Positions 24,897 through 31,297 of a stretch of 35,086 nt of DNA are shown here, piece by piece. Origin of the DNA: an uncultured Merdimonas sp. (GTDB lineage Bacteria; Bacillota; Clostridia; Lachnospirales; Lachnospiraceae); assembly GCA_944378225.1 (NCBI GenBank), contig CALWGE010000024.1, positions 1 to 35,086 of the forward strand, in the 5' to 3' direction. The first letter of the stretch is position 1. Every line of letters starts with the position of its first letter. Below the pieces are notes generated by a model, which was not told where the DNA came from, searched no databases, and saw only the letters and a program-made list of their open reading frames with translations. Made by a program: the position numbers and the translations under genes.

Positions 24897-25393
24897 CCTG
24901 TAACTTTAAGAACCCAATAAACCAGTCCCAGCAGCCAGCTGGCTACGGTGCCGTACAGAATAACCGGACCTGCAATCGTAAAAATCTTGCACCCTATACC
25001 GAAAACCTGGCCTTCTTTCTGGTACTCAATAGCCGGAGCAGCCACGCTGTTGGCAAAACCTGTGATAGGGACCAGCGCCCCTGCTCCGCCCCATCTGGCA
25101 ATCAGCGGAAAGACATTGAATCCTGTCAGAAGAACGCTGACCAGGACCAGAAGAACTGAACACCAGGTTCCGGCCGCATCCTTTTCCAGCCCCAGACTTT
25201 CTGCACAGTTCAGAATTCCCTGGCCTGCACAGCAGATAAGACCGCCTGTCAGAAAAGCACGGAGCATCTGGATTCCCAGACTGTGTACCGGCGTGGCTTC
25301 TTTTACCAGTTCACTGTACTCCACTTTTTCCTGATCCGTGACCTCGTTCATTTTCTTTTCATTCTCTTCTGTCATTCTTTCTTCCTGTGCCAT
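24887..25393 (-). CDS. spoVAC: Stage V sporulation protein AC
   Basis: This 168-residue membrane protein of the SpoVA complex acts in Bacillus as a mechanosensitive channel for Ca-DPA release. After a charged N-terminus of about 40 residues come four TM segments with the family-like stretches MLRAFLTGGLICCAGQGIL and LVPITGFANSVAAPAIEY. The N-terminal extension is slightly longer than in Bacillus. The ATG at 25393 has AGGAGG 11 bases upstream; the internal ATG at residue 7 is an alternative. It follows spoVAB after 21 bases. Confidence 0.94.
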   Translation of the reverse strand: MAQEERMTEENEKKMNEVTDQEKVEYSELVKEATPVHSLGIQMLRAFLTGGLICCAGQGILNCAESLGLEKDAAGTWCSVLLVLVSVLLTGFNVFPLIARWGGAGALVPITGFANSVAAPAIEYQKEGQVFGIGCKIFTIAGPVILYGTVASWLLGLVYWVLKVTGIV

Positions 25394-25414
25394 TTTTCTT
25401 TCTGCCTCCTGCGC

Positions 25415-25843
25415 CTAAAACCGGAAATAATAAAAAATCAGTGCCCCTGCAGTCCGCCCTGCAGCCATGCTGAGGATCACAAGTTCCATCCCCCGCCGCA
25501 CATCCAGACGGCGGGCGAAAATCGGAAGAATATTGATAATCTCCGTCAGAGCCATAGCCCAGGCTCCCACAAAGATTCCTGAAAAAATGCCGAAAATACC
25601 TGCGCCCGTTTTTCCAAAAGGCAGAGGGAAAGCACAGATACTCATCAGATTTCCCAGAATTCCTCCCAGCGCCACTGCGTCCTCATACCACAGAATGTAA
25701 CGGGCCGTATGGGTACGATCCGCAAACTCTGCCACCAGCCCCAAAGCAATAATCAGGGCAAACAGGCCGCCTGCCACAGCCAGACCGCTGCACAGACCGG
25801 TTACAGCCATCAGGAATTCTTTCCACCAGATCATACTTTTCAA
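25415..25843 (-). CDS. spoVAB: Stage V sporulation protein AB
   Basis: This 142-residue membrane protein of the SpoVA cluster has about four TM segments, with EDAVALGGILGNLMSICAFPLP and GIFSGIFVGAWAMALTEIIN as the conserved-looking stretches. The length equals that of Bacillus SpoVAB. Its start overlaps the end of spoVAA by four bases (ATGA), implying translational coupling. It takes part in building the Ca-dipicolinate channel in the inner forespore membrane; its individual activity is not established. Confidence 0.92.
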   Translation of the reverse strand: MKSMIWWKEFLMAVTGLCSGLAVAGGLFALIIALGLVAEFADRTHTARYILWYEDAVALGGILGNLMSICAFPLPFGKTGAGIFGIFSGIFVGAWAMALTEIINILPIFARRLDVRRGMELVILSMAAGRTAGALIFYYFRF

Positions 25844-26511
25844 GACTCCTCTTTCTCTTTTTCTTCCCCGCTCTTCTCACGTCCCGATCCTTTTCTGCCT
25901 GCCGTCTGTATGAGGGTCGTGTTCACATCATCTTCATAAAGCCGCATCTCCACTTCAATCGGCGTAGGTTCGTTGGACAGCCGTCTGCCTCCAATATGAT
26001 TAAAGAAAGCGATAATGCCCACGGACAGCCCCAGAGAATAAGTAAGTTCCAGAATTGTAAATCCGTCAGATTCCCTGCCTGTCACGAGAGTATAAAAACT
26101 GTCGAACAGCGTCACTGTGGAGACATCATTATTAAACGCCATAATAGAAAAAGCTGACCCAAAGAAACAGATCAGACAAATCAGAGAGACTTTGACAAAC
26201 GTAAGCGCCGGGTTTTCCTGCCGCTTGGTGGAGTATTCCACTACAAAATCCTCTTCCCCCAGATTCTGAATCTCCAGCTCGGGAAAAACCTCCTGCACCC
26301 GCTCAATTACATCCACGATAGAAAGAACGGTACGGGCCGCGCAGGTACGCTTTCCCGTACGTGCATGATCGAACGTATATAATTTCTCCGTTTTCAGTCT
26401 GTTTACAACCTTCGGAGCTGCGCAGGTCATCCGGACAGCCTCGCCAAGCAGCAGGGTTCTGTTGTAAGTCCGGATATTTTTCTCAGCCTTCAGATACAAA
26501 ATCTCCTTCAT
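25840..26511 (-). CDS. spoVAA: Stage V sporulation protein AA
   Basis: This 223-residue protein has a cytoplasmic N-terminal domain (residues about 1-100) with the family-like MKEILYLKAEKNIR, and two TM segments at about 105-125 and 155-180. A charged C-terminal tail rich in Glu/Lys/Gly (about 200-223) is longer than in Bacillus SpoVAA. It overlaps the small upstream ORF by four bases and spoVAB by four bases, so it is part of a tightly coupled unit. It belongs to the SpoVA Ca-DPA uptake complex. Confidence 0.92.
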   Translation of the reverse strand: MKEILYLKAEKNIRTYNRTLLLGEAVRMTCAAPKVVNRLKTEKLYTFDHARTGKRTCAARTVLSIVDVIERVQEVFPELEIQNLGEEDFVVEYSTKRQENPALTFVKVSLICLICFFGSAFSIMAFNNDVSTVTLFDSFYTLVTGRESDGFTILELTYSLGLSVGIIAFFNHIGGRRLSNEPTPIEVEMRLYEDDVNTTLIQTAGRKGSGREKSGEEKEKEES

Positions 26512-26690
26512 GCTTCTTCCCTTTCTTTATCCTGATAAAGCTCCTGCTCAGGCAGCATATGCCAGACCAGTGTCCCTTCTGTAATCTTTTTTTCCTCTTC
26601 CCGTCCGGAAATATACCAGATAACTCCAAAAAGGACGGCCGCTGCCAGAACTGCGGAAATCAGCAATACGCGGTATTTTGAATGATTCAT
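26508..26690 (-). CDS. Small single-pass membrane protein at the head of the spoVA unit
   Basis: This 60-residue protein has a basic N-terminus, one TM helix (about residues 7-27, VLLISAVLAAAVLFGVIWYI) and a charged tail ending DKEREEA. I do not recognise its family. The ATG at 26690 has AGGAGG 7 bases upstream; a GTG one codon earlier is less well placed. Its stop overlaps the spoVAA start by four bases, which argues strongly that it is real and co-translated. A sigma-G-like promoter lies just upstream, so it is probably made in the forespore. A role with the SpoVA complex is inference from position. Confidence 0.75.
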   Translation of the reverse strand: MNHSKYRVLLISAVLAAAVLFGVIWYISGREEEKKITEGTLVWHMLPEQELYQDKEREEA

Positions 26691-26711
26691 CACGCTTCCT
26701 CCTTCTGTTTC

Positions 26712-26741
26712 CAGTATGCTCCGGATATGCAGGAATTATGC
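26712..26741 (-). promoter_or_regulatory. Candidate sigma-G promoter before the small ORF and spoVAA
   Basis: On the minus strand GCATA (26737-26741), 18 bases and CATACTG (26712-26718) match GHATR-N18-CATNHTA at all but the last position. It lies in the gap between sigF and the small ORF, giving a leader just long enough to include the ribosome site. Confidence 0.55.
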
Positions 26742-26773
26742 GCCGCTCCGCTGAACGCCGTATATTCTGTGCT

Positions 26774-27487
26774 TTACAACCTGCTTTTCAGTGCCAGAAG
26801 AATCTTTTTTTCCAGTCTGGAAACCTGTACCTGCGACATTCCCAGTTCCTCTGCCACCTGTGTCTGCGTCCTGTCATGAAAAAAGCGCAGCACGATTAAA
26901 CGACGTTCTTTTGGGTCCAGAGACGCCAGAAGTTCTTCCAGAAACATCCTTCTCAGGAGTTCCTCCTGCTCATCCCTGTCCTGCTCCACCCGTTCCATCA
27001 AGCTTGTCCCTTCCCTGTCCCCCTGGGAAACCACCTTCTGGAGAGATTCCACCTCCGCGCAGCTGTCCATGGCCTGTACCAGTTCTGCCGGTTCCACCTG
27101 CAGCCGTGCCGCCAGTTCCTCAACCCGCGGCTCCTCTCCTCTTTCCATCAGAAGCTGCTCCCGCAGGCCGGCCGCCCTGACTGCCAGTTCCTTCAGTGAA
27201 CGACTGACCTTAATCATGCTGTCATCCCGGAGAAAACGCCGTATCTCTCCAGCTATCATTGGAACCGCATACGTGGAAAAGCGGACGCCAAAACTCAGGT
27301 CGAACCGGTCTACGGCTTTTACCAGTCCTACGGCTCCGATCTGAAAAAGGTCCTCTGCCTCTACTCCTCTGCCCAGAAACCGTTTCACCACATGATGAAT
27401 CAGTCCCAGGTTTTCTTCTATCAGTATATCCCGGGCTCCTTTATCTCCTTCCTGTGACTGCCGAATGAGCTCCTCCGTCCGATCCAT
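26774..27487 (-). CDS. sigF: Forespore RNA polymerase sigma factor SigF
   Basis: This 237-residue sigma-70 family factor has region 2 with DLFQIGAVGLVKAVDRFD, FSTYAVPMIAGEIRRFLRDD, and region 4 with the HTH QTQVAEELGMSQVQVSRLEKKIL. It directs the first forespore-specific transcription and is held inactive by SpoIIAB. It is separated from spoIIAB by only 3 bases. Position in the spoIIA cluster identifies it as SigF rather than the closely related SigG or SigB. The length is close to that of clostridial SigF. Confidence 0.95.
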   Translation of the reverse strand: MDRTEELIRQSQEGDKGARDILIEENLGLIHHVVKRFLGRGVEAEDLFQIGAVGLVKAVDRFDLSFGVRFSTYAVPMIAGEIRRFLRDDSMIKVSRSLKELAVRAAGLREQLLMERGEEPRVEELAARLQVEPAELVQAMDSCAEVESLQKVVSQGDREGTSLMERVEQDRDEQEELLRRMFLEELLASLDPKERRLIVLRFFHDRTQTQVAEELGMSQVQVSRLEKKILLALKSRL

Positions 27488-27490
27488 AGA

Positions 27491-27919
27491 TTACGCCTCC
27501 CGGCGTCCAATCCGCTTTTTCATAAAAACCGAGGTCCCCTTTCCGGGCTGTGACTCTACGCGCACCTCATCCATAAAGGCCTCCATAAACAGGAAACCCA
27601 TTCCGGAACGTTCCAGCTCCGGCCTGGTGGTATACAAGGGTTCCATGGCTTTCTCCACATCAGCAATCCCTACTCCCTGATCTTCCACGCTGATCATCAG
27701 CCAGTCATCCTCAATCTCTCCGGTTATAGTGATTTTATGTACTTCTCCGTGATATCCGTGTATCACTGCATTTGTCACCGCCTCTGACACGGCTGTCTTC
27801 ACATCCGCCACCTCCTCCATACTGGGATTCATCTGAGTCATAAAAGCGGCTACCGTTACCCTCGCAAATGCTTCATTGGCTGAAACGCTGTCAAACTCCA
27901 GGCGCATCTGATTTTTCAT
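27491..27919 (-). CDS. spoIIAB: Anti-sigma F factor, serine kinase
   Basis: This 142-residue GHKL-fold protein binds SigF and phosphorylates SpoIIAA. The N box is visible in VKTAVSEAVTNAVIHGY, and the G1/G2 boxes in VEDQGVGIADVEKAMEPLY and GMGFLFMEAFMD. The length matches family members. Its start overlaps the spoIIAA stop by four bases, so the antagonist and the anti-sigma factor are made in step. Confidence 0.95.
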   Translation of the reverse strand: MKNQMRLEFDSVSANEAFARVTVAAFMTQMNPSMEEVADVKTAVSEAVTNAVIHGYHGEVHKITITGEIEDDWLMISVEDQGVGIADVEKAMEPLYTTRPELERSGMGFLFMEAFMDEVRVESQPGKGTSVFMKKRIGRREA

Positions 27920-28245
27920 ACTCTCTCTCCTCTCTTCATCCTCTCTACAGGAATCATCTTCATCACACCAGACAACAGAAGAATTCTCTCCACTCTGCTT
28001 TGCACTTCTACAGCCCGCACGGTTCCTCCCAGAGCCTGCATCATCTTATATCTGCCCATCAGCATCCCGATTCCGGAACTGTCGCAAAACAGCGTTTCGG
28101 AAAAATCAAAAACCACTTCCCGAACCTCTCGTTTCTTTATCAGCGCATCTGCCTGTGCGGAAATCTGTGCCGCGCTGTGGTGATCCAGTTCTTCCGGAAC
28201 CCGGATTCGGAGAATCCCATTTTCCAGCCTCATGTTTTCTTTCAT
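27916..28245 (-). CDS. spoIIAA: Anti-anti-sigma F factor
   Basis: This 109-residue STAS-domain protein releases SigF from SpoIIAB when unphosphorylated. The phosphorylation site is most likely Ser56 in FCDSSGIG. The frame is open up to 28284. I prefer the ATG at 28245 because AGGAGG lies 10 bases before it; the ATG at 28254 is only 1 base from AGGAGG. It is the first gene of the sporulation operon, which then continues into spoIIAB and sigF. I saw no clear sigma-H or Spo0A site upstream. Confidence 0.93.
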   Translation of the reverse strand: MKENMRLENGILRIRVPEELDHHSAAQISAQADALIKKREVREVVFDFSETLFCDSSGIGMLMGRYKMMQALGGTVRAVEVQSRVERILLLSGVMKMIPVERMKRGERV

Positions 28246-28294
28246 ATTTTCCATTCCTCCTCTATATGCCTGCAGCAGACCCATGACAGCAGAA

Positions 28295-28322
28295 AAGGGA
28301 CATACCTTTCGGTATGTCCCTT
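28295..28322 (-). terminator. Intrinsic terminator upstream of the spoIIA operon
   Basis: A perfect 12-base-pair stem (28295-28306 with 28311-28322) carries a GAAA loop on the minus strand and is followed by TTTTCTGCTG when its last bases are counted. It ends the zinc-ribbon TPR transcript before spoIIAA. Confidence 0.75.
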
Positions 28323-28361
28323 GCTTCAGGGTTTCTCTGCTGTTTTTTCTGTACTCTTCTT

Positions 28362-29795
28362 CTACTGCGCCTGTTCCTGCGCCTCATCCTGCTGTGTTTC
28401 CGTCTCCTCCTGCGCAGTCAGCGGTTCCAGCCGCGCTATGGCGTTGTTCGAATAAGTTGCCCGCTGGGTTCCCGGATAGGCTTCCGCAAATATCCGGAAC
28501 ATTTCGAGCGCCTCTGCGTTCTGTCCCAGGTTTTCATAAGACCGGGCCAGATAATAGAGAGCGTAGCCGTCGCTGTAGCGTTCATCATAATCCACTACCC
28601 GTTTCAGATTTTCGACAGCCTCTTCGTAATTCCTGCTCTCATAGGCTGCGGATCCGGCATCAAAAAGCGCCTGTATCTCATCTGCATGTACGCTGCCGTA
28701 AATCTGATTGTAAATACTTTTCGCATTATCCGAAAGCTGTTCCGGATCCACCTGATCCAGCGCTTCCGCAGCGCCTTCTGAATCCTGTGCCTGGAAACTT
28801 GTATAAGCGTCTATCAGAAGCTCATAGCTGTTTCCGCCTTCACCTTCCTCCGCTTCTCCTGCCTCTTCATCTCCCTGCAGAGCCGCCAGCTGATTCTGCA
28901 GCTCACTGATTTCTGCCTGCCGGGCCGCCAGCTGATCGCTGTATTCCCGTATCTGCTCAGCTGTCTGGCTGCGTACTGACTGTACCTTGGCGGGAACTGC
29001 CAGAAACCACATCAGGGCTACGCCCACCACCAGACCTATAAAAATATTGAGAAGCACATTTACGCCCGTATTATCCTTATAGGATGCAGGCATGATAATC
29101 GTTTCGTTTCCACTTGTATACGAAATAATATCCGGATTCTTTGATTCCTTCTCCGGTTTCTGGCTCCGCGCCTGGGATTTTCCCGTAATCTCTTCCAGCT
29201 CCGCCTGGTAGTAAAGGGAAACATTATCTGTCTTATCGATGGCCAGAGCTCTGCGCAGTTCCCGTCCTGCCCGGTCATATTCTTCTGTTTTAATATACAG
29301 CAGGGCAAGCAGCTGATGAGCCTTCACCAGTTTGGGATTCAGGGAGAGCACTTTTTTCAGCTGAATAATCGCCAGATCTTCGCTTCCCTGTTGGCAGTAA
29401 AGCAGGGACTGGTTATACTTTTTAATAGTCTGATTAATAGTGTCCAGTCTTGCCGGATTTGCCTGAATCGCGCGAATGTATTCATCTGCAATATTTTTGT
29501 CCGGTTCCAGGTTTTTACTGATAATCCACTCCGTCAGCGCCGAAACAACGTCGCCTACCTCAAAGCAGATCAGTCCCAGCAGATTCCTGGCCTGTATATT
29601 GTTTTTATTCAGTTCCAGACTGCAGCGCAGGTCTTTCACGGCTCCGGACAGGTTCCGTGCCTTCGCCTTTTCCAGTCCCATGTTATAATAGGTATTGGAC
29701 AGCCGGATGAGTTTATTATAAATCGTAATCTCTGTTCCGCAGGAGCTGCAGTAGCCGGGATCATTCAGCACCGCTCCACATTTTACACAACGCAT
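28362..29795 (-). CDS. Zinc-ribbon TPR membrane protein
   Basis: This 477-residue protein of unknown function begins with a zinc ribbon (Cys3, Cys6, Cys16, Cys19 in CVKC and CSSC). TPR-like repeats follow at about residues 30-210, then one TM helix at about 245-265 and a short coiled coil (about 270-305). An acidic linker and a second TPR block at about 320-460 lie beyond it. The tail is Gln/Glu-rich. The zinc ribbon and first TPR block should be cytoplasmic and the second outside, so it could link the two compartments. It ends 116 bases before spoIIAA. GAGGAGG precedes the ATG. Confidence 0.8.
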   Translation of the reverse strand: MRCVKCGAVLNDPGYCSSCGTEITIYNKLIRLSNTYYNMGLEKAKARNLSGAVKDLRCSLELNKNNIQARNLLGLICFEVGDVVSALTEWIISKNLEPDKNIADEYIRAIQANPARLDTINQTIKKYNQSLLYCQQGSEDLAIIQLKKVLSLNPKLVKAHQLLALLYIKTEEYDRAGRELRRALAIDKTDNVSLYYQAELEEITGKSQARSQKPEKESKNPDIISYTSGNETIIMPASYKDNTGVNVLLNIFIGLVVGVALMWFLAVPAKVQSVRSQTAEQIREYSDQLAARQAEISELQNQLAALQGDEEAGEAEEGEGGNSYELLIDAYTSFQAQDSEGAAEALDQVDPEQLSDNAKSIYNQIYGSVHADEIQALFDAGSAAYESRNYEEAVENLKRVVDYDERYSDGYALYYLARSYENLGQNAEALEMFRIFAEAYPGTQRATYSNNAIARLEPLTAQEETETQQDEAQEQAQ

Positions 29796-29850
29796 AGATT
29801 CCTCCTCTGAAAAACCATGAAAGCTTTTTGTTTCCCGGACCTCATATCAT

Positions 29851-30000
29851 CTAATAACGGCTGCCGCCTTTCATTTCCTTCAGCATCTCATCCAGAAGAT
29901 CCGCCATGTCCTTCGGCTTGTTCTTATACACATTTTCCTCTACCTGCTCTACTTCCAGGCTGGGATGAAATTTCTTCAGTTCTTCCTCAAAATCAATCAT
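29851..30000 (-). CDS. Small 49-codon acidic protein overlapping folC
   Basis: I translated this ORF directly: it begins MIDFEEELKKFHPSLEVEQV and ends LKEMKGGSRY. It is 49 residues, strongly charged, predicted helical and soluble. A perfect AAGGAGG lies 7 bases before the ATG, which itself overlaps the folC stop by eight bases, so it is likely translated from the folC transcript. It has no recognised family. It lies 55 bases upstream of the zinc-ribbon TPR gene. Lack of a wider comparison keeps the call moderate. Confidence 0.7.
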   Translation of the reverse strand: MIDFEEELKKFHPSLEVEQVEENVYKNKPKDMADLLDEMLKEMKGGSRY

Positions 30001-31297
30001 CTGCGGACCTCCTTGTCTCTAAAATACTCTTTATACTTCCTACCAGATACAGGGAACCGACACAGAACAGAATTCCGTCTCCCTTTTCTCTGAGCGCTTC
30101 GTCAAATGCTTCTTCCACATCAGGAACAGCCGTGACCTCTTTCTGGCCGAATTCCCGGAACAACGCTTCCGGCACCTTCACATCCACACTGCGGTAGCCG
30201 CCCACCTCAGTTACAATCACACGTTCCAGCCTGAGCTCCCGGCAGATCGTCTCAATCATATGGCGATAATCCTTATCTCCTACTGCCGCGAACAGCAGGG
30301 TCACCGTCTCATCCGCCTCCAGCCTTCTGGCCGTCTTCACGAATTCCTCTACGCCGGCCTCATTATGCGCGCCATCAATGATAACGCCCGGCAGTACTGT
30401 CTCCATTCTGCCCTGCCAGCGCATATCCCGAATACCTCTCTGTATCACTTCATCCGTAAAAATACCTGCACGGTCTGAAACACGGACAGCGGTTACCGCC
30501 TCCGCGGCATTTTTCACCTGATATTCAGCCACACTGGAAATTGACAGCCGGATATCATCATAATACCCAGAATCAATGGAAAAATCAATATGTTTCTTTG
30601 TTGTTTTGGAAATTTTATACATTTTTCCAGATACAGGATATGCGGGAGCCTGCATTTCCTCCGCTTTTCTGCGAATGACTTCCGCGGATTCCGGACAGGT
30701 CGCATCATAAATCACCGGTACGCCTTTCTTAATGATCCCTGCCTTCTCTCCGGCAATGGCTGCCACCGTATCTCCAAGATACTCTGTGTGATCCAGACTG
30801 ATGGAAGTAATTACCGTCGCCAGCGGATGCTGCACAGAATTCGTGGCATCCAGCCTGCCGCCCAGACCGGTCTCAAGAACCAGATATTCCACTTCTGCCT
30901 TCTCAAAGATTTTCATGCCAATGAGAAACAGCAGTTCAAAATACGTAGGATGAGGATATCCCTCTTCCTTCATGGCCTCCACACAGTCCATAACTGTATG
31001 AAAGGCCTCCAGAAACTGTCCGTCGCTGACATCCTTCTCGTCAATCACAAAACGTTCGTTGATCTTCACCAGATGCGGAGAGGTAAAAAGTCCCGTCCGC
31101 TTTCCCGCGGCTTTCAGCATGGATGCCAGGAAAGAGCAGACAGAGCCCTTTCCGTTCGTTCCTGCCACATGAAAGATTTTCATCTTTTCCTGCGGATTCC
31201 CAAGCCTTTTCAAAAACGCCCGGGTATGATCAAGAGAATTTTTCTTTGTGAATTTCGGTGTCTCATCAATATAGGCTACCGCTTCCTGATACGTCAT
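29993..31297 (-). CDS. folC: Folylpolyglutamate synthase/dihydrofolate synthase
   Basis: This 434-residue Mur-ligase-fold enzyme adds glutamates to (dihydro)folate using ATP. The P-loop is GTNGKGS at 46-52. Further family stretches are FTSPHLVKINERF, LVLETGLGGRLDATN and VIDGAHNE. The length is typical. Its start overlaps the stop of the LtaS-like gene by four bases, and its stop overlaps the 49-codon ORF. Together with valS and the sulfatase it looks like one long minus-strand unit. Confidence 0.95.
   Translation of the reverse strand: MTYQEAVAYIDETPKFTKKNSLDHTRAFLKRLGNPQEKMKIFHVAGTNGKGSVCSFLASMLKAAGKRTGLFTSPHLVKINERFVIDEKDVSDGQFLEAFHTVMDCVEAMKEEGYPHPTYFELLFLIGMKIFEKAEVEYLVLETGLGGRLDATNSVQHPLATVITSISLDHTEYLGDTVAAIAGEKAGIIKKGVPVIYDATCPESAEVIRRKAEEMQAPAYPVSGKMYKISKTTKKHIDFSIDSGYYDDIRLSISSVAEYQVKNAAEAVTAVRVSDRAGIFTDEVIQRGIRDMRWQGRMETVLPGVIIDGAHNEAGVEEFVKTARRLEADETVTLLFAAVGDKDYRHMIETICRELRLERVIVTEVGGYRSVDVKVPEALFREFGQKEVTAVPDVEEAFDEALREKGDGILFCVGSLYLVGSIKSILETRRSADD

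Noticed and set aside
23410-24903. A 497-codon plus-strand open frame opposite the symporter
   Set aside because: It is exactly antisense to a well-supported AGCS gene, has no domain I recognise and a composition rich in Ser/Arg/His typical of reverse frames.
28246-28361. Sigma-H or Spo0A site before spoIIAA
   Set aside because: I expected one from known biology, but found no convincing RNAGGAWWW/GAAT pair or TGTCGAA box. The region is mostly a terminator hairpin.
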